DNA of 64,000 nucleotides from Gammaproteobacteria bacterium. GTDB lineage: Bacteria > Pseudomonadota > Gammaproteobacteria > Pseudomonadales > Halieaceae. The position numbers and the translations under genes were made by a program. The stretch lies in contig JAUHYL010000011.1 of NCBI GenBank assembly GCA_030426545.1, forward strand, positions 1 through 64,000, read 5' to 3'. The notes under the pieces are model-generated. The model saw only the letters and a list, made by a program, of their open reading frames with translations. It was not told where the DNA came from and searched no databases. Within the stretch, counting starts at the first letter, position 1. Every line of letters begins with the position of its first letter. Positions 38,973 through 48,090 of the stretch are shown piece by piece.

Positions 38973-39956
38973 CTAACCTTCCGCGCTGCTACGAAATCGC
39001 AGGCTTAACTGGAACGTTACATCCGGCGCACTCTCCACGTGAATATCCTCCACGAGGCTGGCGTCGATTTCCCAGTGCGGATTGATGCGCCAGCGCGCGC
39101 CGACGCTGAGCATCCAGGCGTCGTCCCCGGCACCGGTGAGGTCACTCTTGAAAGGCCCGGCGTGCGAATCCACCTGGGCAAGCAATGAAAAACGCTGCGC
39201 CAGGCGCCAGTCCATGCTGATGCCCCAGAACCAGATATCGCGCTCCTGATAATCCTCGATGAGATCCCCCTCACCCGCGCGCAAATAGCCCACCTGACCG
39301 TGCCAGGTCAGGGGTAACTCGGACAGCTGGTCGCCCGACATGCGCAAGGCGACAAACAGGTCGTCGGCGCCGCTGCCGGTAAAATCCTCAGCATCGCCCG
39401 TGGCAAACTTGTAGCCCAGCACACCGGTAATCGCCGCGCCGTCGATTTCGTAGAACTCGTTGTTGATGGTCAGCGAAATATCACCCACGCCGGAGGCATC
39501 CTCGCCCAGCGCAAAACCACCGTCCGGTGTCTCGTAGCGGTAATCCAGCAGATCCCGCGCCACATCCTCACGGCCGCCGTCAGACATGCCCCAGAAGTCG
39601 TGCCAGTCGTCGATAAACTCGTCGAGATCACCGCCGGAATGCTCCAGCCAGGGCACCTCGACCTGCAATTCCCAGTTCTCCCACAGGCCCACACGCAGAT
39701 CCAGCGCTACACGCGCGGTTTCGCCATCGAGATTGAGGCGCTCCCGCGCGTTCCCGTCGTTGATGTAATGGCTGGCAAGGCTGCCGTGCAGCGCCAGTTC
39801 GACACTCCCCGGTTCGGTGGTTGCCGCGTCGCGCTGTGACGGCAGACCTATCAGGCCAGCCAGCGGGCTGAGGTTTTTCACGTAGAGCGGTTCGCTGGCG
39901 GTAGCAGAGAACGCCAGCGGCAGCAGGCACAGGGCGGCCAGAGAGGTTCGATTCAT
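38973..39956 (-). CDS. DUF3187-family outer-membrane protein
   Basis: 327 residues. A signal peptide (MNRTSLAALCLLPLAFSATA, cleavage near SEP) is followed by alternating beta strands rich in aromatic residues ending in FQLSLRFRS, typical of an outer-membrane beta barrel. NLSPLAGLIGLPSQRDA and LQVEVPWLEHSGG fit DUF3187. Function is unknown. The start is 4 bases downstream of the cyaY stop on the same strand, so they may be co-transcribed. Confidence 0.8.
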   Translation of the reverse strand: MNRTSLAALCLLPLAFSATASEPLYVKNLSPLAGLIGLPSQRDAATTEPGSVELALHGSLASHYINDGNARERLNLDGETARVALDLRVGLWENWELQVEVPWLEHSGGDLDEFIDDWHDFWGMSDGGREDVARDLLDYRYETPDGGFALGEDASGVGDISLTINNEFYEIDGAAITGVLGYKFATGDAEDFTGSGADDLFVALRMSGDQLSELPLTWHGQVGYLRAGEGDLIEDYQERDIWFWGISMDWRLAQRFSLLAQVDSHAGPFKSDLTGAGDDAWMLSVGARWRINPHWEIDASLVEDIHVESAPDVTFQLSLRFRSSAEG

Positions 39957-39960
39957 CAGC

Positions 39961-40281
39961 TCAGCTCCAGTCCAGTTCGACAGCGGCCTGCTCGCGCATC
40001 TGCTCGATGACGAAGGGGCGCAGCAGCTGTCCGTCACGGGTACCCCGCCAATCCCCGGCCACGGCATCGTATTCAAAATGGAAGCCACCGGAGCGCGCTG
40101 CCAGCCAGAGCTGCCGCGTGGCGGGCTGGCGGCTGAATACCATGCTGGTGTCGTTCTCGAACTCCACGGTCAACACGCCGCCGGAATCGTCACAATCGAG
40201 GTCTGCCGAGCTGTTGTCCAGCGATGCCTGCAGCGCCTCGAAGGTCTCGTCGACCAGCGTGTTGAACTCACTTTCCGTCAT
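39961..40281 (-). CDS. cyaY: Frataxin-like iron donor CyaY
   Basis: 106 residues with the acidic first helix (MTESEFNTLVDETFEAL) and the sheet GGVLTVEFENDTSMVFSRQPATRQLWLAARSGGFHF, the frataxin signature. It binds iron and modulates Fe-S cluster assembly with IscS. Divergent from lptM, as in Pseudomonas and E. coli. Confidence 0.93.
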   Translation of the reverse strand: MTESEFNTLVDETFEALQASLDNSSADLDCDDSGGVLTVEFENDTSMVFSRQPATRQLWLAARSGGFHFEYDAVAGDWRGTRDGQLLRPFVIEQMREQAAVELDWS

Positions 40282-40391
40282 TTATCCTGTCTCCCGGCAC
40301 ACCAGACTGTGCACTATTGAATAATAAGGTCTGTTCGCACCGCTTACTAGCGAACGGTATAATTCGCGCCATCAATCAACGGGCCACCACC

Positions 40392-40553
40392 ATGTTCAAC
40401 GCCATCGCCAGTGTAGTGATCGTCTGCAGCGCCCTGCTTCTCGGCGCCTGTGGCCAGATGGGCCCATTGTATATGCCCGTTGAAGAGACGCCCGGCGGCC
40501 CGGCCGCTGACAGTGGCAAAGCACCCGACCCCGCCCCGGCGGTCGCTGAATAG
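40392..40553 (+). CDS. lptM: LptM-type small lipoprotein (YifL/LppL)
   Basis: 53 residues. Lipobox LLGAC (C20) is followed by the family motif GQMGPLYMP. LptM stabilises the LptDE lipopolysaccharide translocon in the outer membrane. The ATG at 40392 is the only plausible start. The tail is Pro/Ala-rich and short. lysA starts 10 bases later. Confidence 0.9.
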   Translation: MFNAIASVVIVCSALLLGACGQMGPLYMPVEETPGGPAADSGKAPDPAPAVAE

Positions 40554-40563
40554 GGCTCAACCC

Positions 40564-41817
40564 ATGTCTTTTTTCAGCTACCGCGAGGGCGAACTTCACG
40601 CCGAAGACGTGCCGGTACGCGCCATATGTGACGCGCACGGCACACCCGCGTACATTTACTCCAGAGCGGCCCTGGAAAACGCCTACCTCGAATACGAGCG
40701 CGCACTGGAAGGCTGCGAGCACCTTGTATGCTACGCGGTGAAGGCGAACTCCAACCTCGCGGTGCTGGACGTACTGGCGCGGCTGGGGGCGGGCTTCGAT
40801 ATCGTCTCCGGCGGAGAGTTGGAGCGCGTACTGCAGGCAGGCGGTGATCCGGCCAAAATCGTATTCTCCGGCGTCAGCAAAACGGCGGCCGAGATGGCGC
40901 GCGCGCTGGAAGCGGGCATACACTGCTTCAACGTGGAGAGCGCGGCGGAACTGGAGGCGCTGAACAGCGTGGCGAATGCTGTCGGCCGACCAGCGCCGGT
41001 ATCGGTGCGGGTTAATCCGGACGTTGATGCAAAGACCCACCCCTACATTTCCACCGGTCTGCGCGAGAACAAGTTCGGCGTTACCATGGAGGAGGCGCTG
41101 CGCGTGTATCAGCGCGCAGCTGAGCTGGAGCACGTCGAGATAATCGGCCTGGATTGCCATATCGGCTCTCAGCTCACCGACATCAGCCCCTACCTGGATA
41201 CCCTGCAGCGCCTGCTGGAGCTGATCGATACCCTGGCGAAGGCGGGCATTACCATTCGCCACCTCGATCTCGGTGGCGGCCTGGGCGTGCGCTACCGCGA
41301 TGAAGAACCGCCGTCCATCGCATCCTTCATTGCGGCCATTCGCGAACAACTGGGGCAGCGCGAGCTCACACTGATGTTTGAGCCTGGGCGCTCCATTGCG
41401 GCCAACGCCGGCATTCTCGCCACGCGCGTCGAATACCTGAAGCCGACGGCGGAGCACAACTTCGCGCTGGTTGATGCAGGCATGAACGACATGATTCGCC
41501 CGGCGCTGTACCAGGCCTGGCTGGATATTCAGCCGGTTAGCCAGGCAGGCAGCGGACAGCGCGCGCAATGGGATATCGTTGGCCCCGTGTGCGAGACCGG
41601 CGACTTCCTCGGCAAGGGGCGCGACCTCAGCCTGAACCAGGGCGACCTGCTGGCGATGTTCGGCGCCGGCGCCTACGGCTTTGTCATGAGCTCCAACTAC
41701 AACACGCGCGGTCGCGCGGCAGAGCTGCTGGTGGACGGCGAGCAGGTTCACGTGGCGCGCGAGCGCGAATCCTTTACTGACATGATCCGCGGCGAGCAAC
41801 GCCTGCCGGGAAGCTGA
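40564..41817 (+). CDS. lysA: Diaminopimelate decarboxylase
   Basis: 417 residues. The PLP lysine is K60 in CYAVKANSN. Other signatures: [37 protein letters not shown], and [12 protein letters not shown] with the active-site Cys. It makes lysine from meso-diaminopimelate. dapF starts 2 bases after the stop, so the last two lysine/DAP steps are coupled. Confidence 0.96.
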   Translation: MSFFSYREGELHAEDVPVRAICDAHGTPAYIYSRAALENAYLEYERALEGCEHLVCYAVKANSNLAVLDVLARLGAGFDIVSGGELERVLQAGGDPAKIVFSGVSKTAAEMARALEAGIHCFNVESAAELEALNSVANAVGRPAPVSVRVNPDVDAKTHPYISTGLRENKFGVTMEEALRVYQRAAELEHVEIIGLDCHIGSQLTDISPYLDTLQRLLELIDTLAKAGITIRHLDLGGGLGVRYRDEEPPSIASFIAAIREQLGQRELTLMFEPGRSIAANAGILATRVEYLKPTAEHNFALVDAGMNDMIRPALYQAWLDIQPVSQAGSGQRAQWDIVGPVCETGDFLGKGRDLSLNQGDLLAMFGAGAYGFVMSSNYNTRGRAAELLVDGEQVHVARERESFTDMIRGEQRLPGS

Positions 41818-41819
41818 CC

Positions 41820-42650
41820 GTGCTACTGCATTTCACCAAGATGCACGGCACCGGGAACGACTTTGTCGTCCTCGACCTGATCAGCCAACGCTACAAGCTG
41901 CACGAGCGTGATGTGCGCCGCCTGGCAGACCGCCATTTCGGCATCGGCTGTGACCAGGTGCTGGTAGTGGAAGCGCCGCGAGATCCAACCGTTGATTTTC
42001 GCTACCGTATCTTCAACGCCAACGGCGAAGAGGTGGAACAATGCGGCAATGGCGCGCGCTGTTTCGCACGCTTTGTACGCGAGAAGAAGCTGACCAACAA
42101 GAAGGTCATCAGCGTGGAAACCGGGGCGGGAGTACTGGAGCTGCGCGTAAAGAACCACAGTGATGTCGAAGTGAACATGGGCCTGCCTGAGTTCGAACCG
42201 GCGCGCATTCCACTGCAGGCGGATTCGCGGCAGCCGAGCTACTCGCTCACCGCGGGCGGCCAGGCGCTGGAGATTGGCGCGCTCGCCATGGGCAATCCAC
42301 ACGCGGTGCTGCGGGTAGACGACACGCAGGCGGCCCCCGTGGAGACGCTGGGGCCGCTGATAGAGGGTCACGAGGCGTTCCCCCGCCGCGTCAACGCCGG
42401 CTTCATGCAGGTACTGGACGAACACACGATTCGACTGCGCGTATTTGAGCGCGGGGTGGGTGAAACACTGGCCTGCGGCTCGGGCGCCTGCGCGGCAGTG
42501 GTCTACGGAATTACGCGTGGCTGGCTTGAGGAAACAGTGACAGTTGAGCTGCCGGGAGGTAAGCTCTCTATTAGCTGGGCCGGAGAAGGCCAGCCCGTCC
42601 TCATGACAGGACCCACAGAGATGGTGTTCGAGGGCAAAATAAAAATATAA
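41820..42650 (+). CDS. dapF: Diaminopimelate epimerase
   Basis: 276 residues. The two catalytic cysteines are C75 (EQCGNGARC) and C219 (LACGSGACA). [12 protein letters not shown] is the conserved N-terminus. It converts LL- to meso-diaminopimelate for lysine and peptidoglycan. GTG start, 2 bases after lysA. Confidence 0.96.
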   Translation: MLLHFTKMHGTGNDFVVLDLISQRYKLHERDVRRLADRHFGIGCDQVLVVEAPRDPTVDFRYRIFNANGEEVEQCGNGARCFARFVREKKLTNKKVISVETGAGVLELRVKNHSDVEVNMGLPEFEPARIPLQADSRQPSYSLTAGGQALEIGALAMGNPHAVLRVDDTQAAPVETLGPLIEGHEAFPRRVNAGFMQVLDEHTIRLRVFERGVGETLACGSGACAAVVYGITRGWLEETVTVELPGGKLSISWAGEGQPVLMTGPTEMVFEGKIKI

Positions 42651-42692
42651 ACCCCACACAGGGGTAACACTACAACAGGGGAGGTAGTGACC

Positions 42693-43397
42693 ATGTCAGC
42701 CAGCAATGAGCAGGCCGAGGCAGTGCAGTATGCCGACATCGAGCTGAACGATGAAAGGGTGCGCGAGTACCTGAAGGCCAACGACGATTTTCTTCAGCGC
42801 CACCCGGACATGCTCGACTACCTGCATATCTCGCACGCTTCAGGCAGCGCCGTCTCGCTCGTTGAGAAACAGGTCAGCGTGCTCCGCGAACGCAACGTCG
42901 ATATGCGTCACCGGCTCAATTCACTTACAGCGCATGCACGCGAGAACGACAGGCTGTACGAACAAACCCGCAACCTGGTGCTGGAATTACTGGATGCCAA
43001 ATCTGTTACCGAGATGTACCAAGCCTTCACCACCGGCATGGGTAACGACTTTGGCGTGGACCACGCCTGCATGATCCTGTTTTCCGACGAGCCCGCGTCA
43101 GGGTACCGCACGGAACCGGCAGAGAAGGCCCAGGCAGAAATCGGGTCGCTACTGCGCAGTCGCAAAGGTGTCAGCGGCACGCTGCGCGCGGATGAACTGA
43201 AATTCCTGTTCCCCGAGGGCGGTGAAGTTGGCTCTGCCGCGCTGATGACACTGTTCAATGGCGAACTGCTAGGTCTGATTGCGGTAGGCAGTTCCGACGC
43301 CAATCGCTACGGTAGCAACGTCGGCACGCTGTTTCTCTCACACATCGCCGAAGTGATCGTTCGCCTGCTGCCGCGGAACCCAGACCGTCCGGAGTAA
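42693..43397 (+). CDS. DUF484-family GAF-like protein
   Basis: 234 residues. The N-terminal helix ending VREYLKANDDFLQRHPDMLDYLHI and VSLVEKQVSVLRERN identify DUF484; the rest is a GAF-like fold. The family sits between dapF and xerC in many gammaproteobacteria and its function is unknown. The ATG at 42693 has GGGGAGG 8 bases upstream; a GTG 6 bases earlier is too close to it. Confidence 0.9.
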   Translation: MSASNEQAEAVQYADIELNDERVREYLKANDDFLQRHPDMLDYLHISHASGSAVSLVEKQVSVLRERNVDMRHRLNSLTAHARENDRLYEQTRNLVLELLDAKSVTEMYQAFTTGMGNDFGVDHACMILFSDEPASGYRTEPAEKAQAEIGSLLRSRKGVSGTLRADELKFLFPEGGEVGSAALMTLFNGELLGLIAVGSSDANRYGSNVGTLFLSHIAEVIVRLLPRNPDRPE

Positions 43398-43403
43398 GCA
43401 ACT

Positions 43404-44336
43404 GTGGCTGCCGCCAATGCAAGTTCGCTGCAGCAGTCGATCGACGACTTCCTCGACTACCTGCGCAATGTGCGCAGGCTTTCCCCGCATACACTCAGTA
43501 ACTATACCCGCGATCTGACGTCACTCTGCGCATACTGCGCTCAACTGCCTAAAAACGCCGCGCTGGAGATTGAAGAGGCGGATATACGGGGCTGGGTGTC
43601 GCAGATGCACCGCAAAGGCCTGGCTGGCAGCAGCATTCAACGCAGCCTGTCGGCCGCACGGTCTTTTTTCAATCATATCGGGCGACTGGGGGGGCACTCG
43701 CGCAATCCCGCCGTGAGCATTCAGGCACCGCGCAAACCACGACAACTACCCAAGACACTCGATACCGATCAGGTGGACCAATACCTGAAGTTCGATGACG
43801 ACAGCACCTTCGCGCTGCGCGACCGGGCGATGGCGGAGCTGTTCTATTCCTCGGGACTGCGCCTGGCGGAGCTGGCTGCAACCAACCTCAACGACATAGA
43901 CTTTCAATCGCAGCTACTGACCGTGACGGGCAAGGGCAATAAAACCCGCACGGTGCCGATAGGCGCCGTCGCGGTCAAAGCAATTCGCGACTGGTTGCGA
44001 TCACGCGCGGAATTCGCCCCGGCAGATGAATCCGATGGCGAGCAGGCGCTGTTCCTCAGCAGTCGCGGCCGTCGTATCAGTACGCGCAATATTCAGGCAC
44101 GGCTGAAAATCCAGGGTCGCCGCTCAGGCATGCACCAGGATATCCATCCGCACATGCTGCGCCACTCGTTCGCCAGCCATATGCTGGAATCCAGCGGCGA
44201 TCTGCGCGCGGTGCAGGAAATGCTGGGGCATGCCAACATCTCCACCACGCAGATTTATACCCACCTGGACTTCCAGCACCTGGCGAAGGTCTACGACGCG
44301 GCGCACCCACGCGCCAAACGCCGCAGCGAGGACTGA
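43404..44336 (+). CDS. xerC: Site-specific tyrosine recombinase XerC
   Basis: 310 residues. The SAM-like core-binding domain (about 10-95) precedes the catalytic domain with R153, K177, H250, R253, H276 and nucleophile Y285, all present. XerC with XerD resolves chromosome dimers at dif. The GTG start is 6 bases after the DUF484 stop. Confidence 0.95.
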   Translation: MAAANASSLQQSIDDFLDYLRNVRRLSPHTLSNYTRDLTSLCAYCAQLPKNAALEIEEADIRGWVSQMHRKGLAGSSIQRSLSAARSFFNHIGRLGGHSRNPAVSIQAPRKPRQLPKTLDTDQVDQYLKFDDDSTFALRDRAMAELFYSSGLRLAELAATNLNDIDFQSQLLTVTGKGNKTRTVPIGAVAVKAIRDWLRSRAEFAPADESDGEQALFLSSRGRRISTRNIQARLKIQGRRSGMHQDIHPHMLRHSFASHMLESSGDLRAVQEMLGHANISTTQIYTHLDFQHLAKVYDAAHPRAKRRSED

Positions 44337-44340
44337 CAGC

Positions 44341-45051
44341 GTGATCAGGGTTGTCACTTTCGATCTTGATAACACGCTCTGGGATGTGGAGCCTGCTCTA
44401 CTACGCGCCGAAGAGGCACAACAGAACTGGCTCCTGCAACACAGGCCCGGGACCGTGGAACACTTCGATCACGATTCCCTCTTTGAATTCAAGAAATCCG
44501 TGTGGAAGCGCCACCCGGAGCTGTCGCATCATGTCACCAATATGCGAATACAAACCCTGTTCGAGTTGCAGGTAGCGGCGGGTTACCCCGAAGACCAGGC
44601 GCGGGAGGGCGCGCGCATTGCCTTTGACGCGTTTCTGCAAGAGCGCCACAAGGTTGAGCTGTACGAGGAGGCGCTGGTTGTACTTGAGCAACTGGCAGAT
44701 CGTTACACATTGGGGGCGCTGACCAATGGCAACGCAGATATCTACAAAACCGACGCCGCCGAGTACTTCGACTTCGCTTTCCTTGCAGAGGAAATCGGCG
44801 CCAGCAAACCGCATCCGGACATGTTCGAGGCAGCGATCGCCAAGGCCGGGGTCAATGCCAGTGAAATCGCCCACGTTGGGGACGACCCCGAGCATGATGT
44901 AAAGGGGGCGAAGAACGTTGGCATGCATACGGTCTGGATGAACAACAGAAGCAGGCCATGGCGCGGCGACAAAGCCGCAGATATCGAGATTCAGTCGCTG
45001 ACAGAATTACCGGCGGCACTTGAATCAATCTGCCGGAAAAGTAGTACCTGA
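44341..45051 (+). CDS. yigB: HAD-superfamily phosphatase YigB-like
   Basis: 236 residues. HAD motif I is FDLDNTLW (D8, D10), motif II LGALTNGNAD, motif III KPHPDMF, motif IV HVGDDPEHDV. YigB dephosphorylates FMN and other small phosphates. The GTG start lies 4 bases after xerC, matching the xerC-yigB order of E. coli. Confidence 0.9.
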   Translation: MIRVVTFDLDNTLWDVEPALLRAEEAQQNWLLQHRPGTVEHFDHDSLFEFKKSVWKRHPELSHHVTNMRIQTLFELQVAAGYPEDQAREGARIAFDAFLQERHKVELYEEALVVLEQLADRYTLGALTNGNADIYKTDAAEYFDFAFLAEEIGASKPHPDMFEAAIAKAGVNASEIAHVGDDPEHDVKGAKNVGMHTVWMNNRSRPWRGDKAADIEIQSLTELPAALESICRKSST

Positions 45052-45093
45052 GTAACCAAACAGCAGCAGCAATGCAAACAGGAGACAAGCGCT

Positions 45094-45522
45094 ATGAAGG
45101 GACTGGTAATCGCCGTGGTGCTGATCGTGATCGTACTTCTCTTGCTCAGACGCAGAGGTGGTGGGAGCGAATCAAAAAAACCGAAGCGACTCGCCGGGAA
45201 GGGAAAGAATTCGGCGCCCGGCAACCCGCGCGAGGCATACCCTCACCGCGCAACAGTGATCGTTTGCAAGAGCGACGCCTGTGACGCGGTAAAGGCAATA
45301 GCCGGCAAGCCATTTTTAGCCAGCGACAACGCCACACCGCTAATACCCCTGCCTGACTGCGACGTCCCCAACTGCCAGTGCAGCTATCAACACCGCGATG
45401 ATCGCAGGGTGGTTGAAGAAGGTGACCGCCGGCTGCAATCCACGCTGCGCGACAGTGCCTATCTCGCCGATGGTAGCGACAACCGCCGAATACAGGAGAC
45501 CGGTCGCCGTCACGACGACTGA
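45094..45522 (+). CDS. Hypothetical small membrane-anchored protein with Cys motif
   Basis: 142 residues. One N-terminal membrane segment (MKGLVIAVVLIVIVLLLLRRR), a basic Gly/Lys-rich linker, then a soluble part with CKSDAC and CDVPNCQCSYQHRDDRR. The cysteine/histidine cluster could bind a metal. AGGAG lies 9 bases upstream of the ATG. It follows yigB by 42 bases and may be co-transcribed. I do not recognise a named family. Confidence 0.7.
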   Translation: MKGLVIAVVLIVIVLLLLRRRGGGSESKKPKRLAGKGKNSAPGNPREAYPHRATVIVCKSDACDAVKAIAGKPFLASDNATPLIPLPDCDVPNCQCSYQHRDDRRVVEEGDRRLQSTLRDSAYLADGSDNRRIQETGRRHDD

Positions 45523-45630
45523 CAAAAACCGGGTGCGCCACAAAAAACGCCGGAGAAATCGCGGGGAAGCGGGAAACGGGTGTGTTTAGTCTACCCTGCT
45601 TCCCGCCCTGAACCGGCGTGTACCCGGGGT

Positions 45631-45651
45631 GCTAGCACTGCGGTTGCTAGC
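45631..45651. other. Hairpin over the sulfatase stop codon
   Basis: A perfect 7-bp stem GCTAGCA/TGCTAGC with a 7-base loop covers the sulfatase stop. Partly complementary CCGGG/CCCGG flanks extend it. No T tract follows, so it is not a standard terminator. Confidence 0.5.
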
Positions 45652-47200
45652 TACCCGGCCCTTTGCTGGTCAGGTTTTCCATCGCGTTTTTCAAACTGAA
45701 TGAACCTGGTTTCTGGCGAGGGGGGAACTTCTCGAAAGATTGGATCCAGCGCCCCACATAGGCCTGCGCCGGGGCCAGCACAAACATGCGCTCCGCGCGC
45801 CAGCGACCGTAACCCATGCCCTCGTGGTCAGCCCGCTCAAACGGATCGGTGCGCAGATTGAACAGCTTGGGAAACCTCAGCGTTACAAACGGCTCCTGCC
45901 AGACATCAAAACCGTGGGCCCGCTGCTCCATGAATACCAGCTTCCAGTCGTTGTAGCGCAGCCCCGCAACATCTCCGTCATCCGTCCAGTAGATAAATTC
46001 CTTGCGCGGATTTTCCTGTGTTTCGCCACTGATCAGCGGGAGCATGTTGTAGCCGTCAAGGTGGACTTTGTAGCTACGGCCAATGGCGCGCACCTTGCCC
46101 TTTAGCAACTTCTCCTTGATGTCCGCTTCACCCACGGCGGCGAGTAGCGTGGGCAAAATGTCCTCGTGCGAACCGATAAAGTTGTGCACAGTGCCCGGCT
46201 CAATCACGCCCGGCCAGCGCAGTGCCATCGGCACGCGATAACCACCTTCCCAGTTGGTGTTCTTTTCACCCCGAAAGGGTGTCGTGCCACCGTCGGGCCA
46301 GGTCATGGCTTCGGCGCCGTTATCGGTGGAGTACATTACGATGGTGTTGTCGGCGATACCCAGCTCATCCAGTTTGTCCAGCAGCTGGCCGACATGGCCA
46401 TCGTGTTCCACCATGCCATCGGGGTAGATACCCAGGCCCGTCACGCCCTGTGACTCCGGAGCCAGCCGGGTCCACACATGCATGCGGGTAGAATTCCACC
46501 AGACAAAAAACGGCTTGCCGTCCCGGTGCGCCTGTTCGATAAACTTGAGCGCACGACCGGTCACCTCGCTGTCAACCGACTCCATGCGCTTCATGTTCAG
46601 CGGACCGGTATCTTCAACCTTGCCATCCGCCATTGAGTGAATGACACCGCGCGGACCGAATTTTTTGCGGAACTCCGGATCTTTCGGATAGTCGACATTC
46701 TCCGGTTCGTCTTCGGCATTGAGGTGGTAGAGATTGCCAAAAAATTCATCGAACCCGTGATTCGTTGGTAGGTGCTCATCGCGATCACCGAGATGATTTT
46801 TACCAAACTGCCCGGTGACATAGCCGTGGTTTTTCAGCAGGCCCGCAATGGTTGGGTCCTTTTCACTCATGCCCTCTTTCGCACCCGGGAGCCCCACCTT
46901 GGTCAGGCCGGTACGGATAGGAGACTGGCCGGTGATAAACGCCGCGCGGCCGGCGGTACAACTCTGTTGGCCGTACCAATCGGTGAACATCGCACCCTCT
47001 TTCGCGACACGGTCAATATTGGGCGTCTTGTATCCCATCATGCCGTTGCTGTAGGCGCTGACATTGAACCAGCCAATGTCATCACCCCAGATAACCAGGA
47101 TGTTAGGTTTTTCCGCCGCGACTGTTAACGGGGCAAAACTGAGGAGCATGGCAAAACTGACAGAAAGCCGTTTTGCGGTTGCGGTAAGGGTGTTCAACAT
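45647..47200 (-). CDS. Secreted arylsulfatase (type I sulfatase)
   Basis: 517 residues with a signal peptide ending near VAAEKP. Metal ligands DD (40-41) and the sulfatase signature CTAGR (C81-R85), in which Cys becomes formylglycine, are present. The third position is Ala instead of the common Pro, a variant found in many arylsulfatases. It hydrolyses sulfate esters in the periplasm or outside the cell. The start at 47200 has AGGAG upstream. No formylglycine-generating enzyme is in the window. Confidence 0.9.
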   Translation of the reverse strand: MLNTLTATAKRLSVSFAMLLSFAPLTVAAEKPNILVIWGDDIGWFNVSAYSNGMMGYKTPNIDRVAKEGAMFTDWYGQQSCTAGRAAFITGQSPIRTGLTKVGLPGAKEGMSEKDPTIAGLLKNHGYVTGQFGKNHLGDRDEHLPTNHGFDEFFGNLYHLNAEDEPENVDYPKDPEFRKKFGPRGVIHSMADGKVEDTGPLNMKRMESVDSEVTGRALKFIEQAHRDGKPFFVWWNSTRMHVWTRLAPESQGVTGLGIYPDGMVEHDGHVGQLLDKLDELGIADNTIVMYSTDNGAEAMTWPDGGTTPFRGEKNTNWEGGYRVPMALRWPGVIEPGTVHNFIGSHEDILPTLLAAVGEADIKEKLLKGKVRAIGRSYKVHLDGYNMLPLISGETQENPRKEFIYWTDDGDVAGLRYNDWKLVFMEQRAHGFDVWQEPFVTLRFPKLFNLRTDPFERADHEGMGYGRWRAERMFVLAPAQAYVGRWIQSFEKFPPRQKPGSFSLKNAMENLTSKGPGS

Positions 47201-47442
47201 ATTTGAGTCTCCTGCGTCTGAATGCGCTGCCTGAAGGAGGTTAGTACAACCGGCGATGCATTGCCGGGGTTTTTTGGCGAGATCACCCACACCACGAGGC
47301 GCGTCACGAGAGAATTCGCTTACGAGCAAGCAGATTATGAGTTTGACGGTGGGCCGGGGAGCGGTCTGACAAGGCCATTGTCACTGTAGGTGAAGGTGAC
47401 TACGGCTCAAAGCGGCGTGTTGACGGGTTGAGCGATGGCGGC

Positions 47443-47465
47443 GGCCACCCCGGTCAGGGGTGGCC
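47443..47465. other. Hairpin downstream of the SHOCT lipoprotein gene
   Basis: A perfect 9-bp stem GGCCACCCC/GGGGTGGCC with a 5-base loop starts 11 bases beyond the lipoprotein stop codon. It has no T tract; it may protect the transcript end. Confidence 0.45.
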
Positions 47466-47475
47466 TGAGGAATCC

Positions 47476-47676
47476 TTACTGATCAAGAATTTCCTTCTTT
47501 GCACGGTTGTACTCTTTCTCGGAAATAACGCCTTTATCGTAGGCTTCTTTCAGATCCATCAACTGCTGACCCTGGGTTTCGGTGTTCTGCACCGTCGTCT
47601 TGGTGCTGCTGCCGCAGCCGGTCAGGTTGATGGCCAGCGCAATAATGGCGGCACCGATCAATGTCTGCTTTATCAT
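47476..47676 (-). CDS. Small SHOCT-domain lipoprotein
   Basis: 66 residues. Lipobox LTGC (C21) ends a short signal peptide. The C-terminus LMDLKEAYDKGVISEKEYNRAKKEIL is a SHOCT motif, a short helical oligomerisation module. A role in the envelope is likely, the precise function unknown. Confidence 0.8.
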   Translation of the reverse strand: MIKQTLIGAAIIALAINLTGCGSSTKTTVQNTETQGQQLMDLKEAYDKGVISEKEYNRAKKEILDQ

Positions 47677-47855
47677 TCTTGGTTCTCCGTGGGGTTGTTG
47701 GTTGTTCTATGGACGGGGCCAGTAGAAGGCCCTGGATCTGGTTCTGAATCTTCCGCTAATTGGGACGCGGACTATTATGGGTGAAAAATTGTCGGGCTGA
47801 AAGAGGGGCGTACGGGGGTTGGCTTGGAGCGCCGGAGTGGGTTGGGGCTGGCCGG

Positions 47856-47928
47856 GACCTGACGGGGTACCGGTAACGAGGTTCGGAGGGCTAAGATACT
47901 CACCGCGTTACCGGTACCCCGTCAGGTC
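47856..47928. repeat. Perfect 23-bp inverted repeat with 27-base spacer
   Basis: Left arm 47856-47878 starts GACCTGACGGGG and ends GGTAACG; right arm 47906-47928 is its exact reverse complement. The spacer is 47879-47905. No T tract follows on either side and no target-site duplication is visible. It could be a small non-autonomous element, a REP-like palindrome or a protein-binding site. Confidence 0.8.
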
Positions 47929-48033
47929 ATTCGATGCCGCTTCCGGCTGGGGGACAGTGCTGACCTGGTGCTTTGGGGTGGCTGTTCGTCGATAGAAACT
48001 GATTTGATGTAGCAGCGGATTGTTCCTGACCAT

Positions 48034-48057
48034 AAAAAAGGGGGCCTAAAGGCCCCC
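48034..48057 (-). terminator. Rho-independent terminator of amtB
   Basis: On the minus strand GGGGGCC-TTTA-GGCCCCC is followed by TTTTTT, 34 bases after the amtB stop. Confidence 0.9.
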
Positions 48058-48090
48058 AAAAACGCATCGTTAAATGCGCCCGCAAGCGGG

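Larger units (their letters stand above)
47677..48090. other. Intergenic region holding a perfect inverted repeat
   Basis: About 410 bases between the SHOCT lipoprotein start and the amtB stop. It contains the lipoprotein promoter, a 73-base element with perfect 23-bp inverted ends (47856-47928) and the amtB terminator (48034-48057). I find no supported gene. Confidence 0.6.

Noticed and set aside
40396-41799. Long minus-strand open frame antisense to lysA
   Set aside because: It has no family resemblance or ribosome site and mirrors the high-GC third-position bias of lysA; long antisense frames also appear opposite argH, ubiD and dapF.
47856-47928. Rho-independent terminator
   Set aside because: No T tract on either side, and amtB already has its own terminator nearby.
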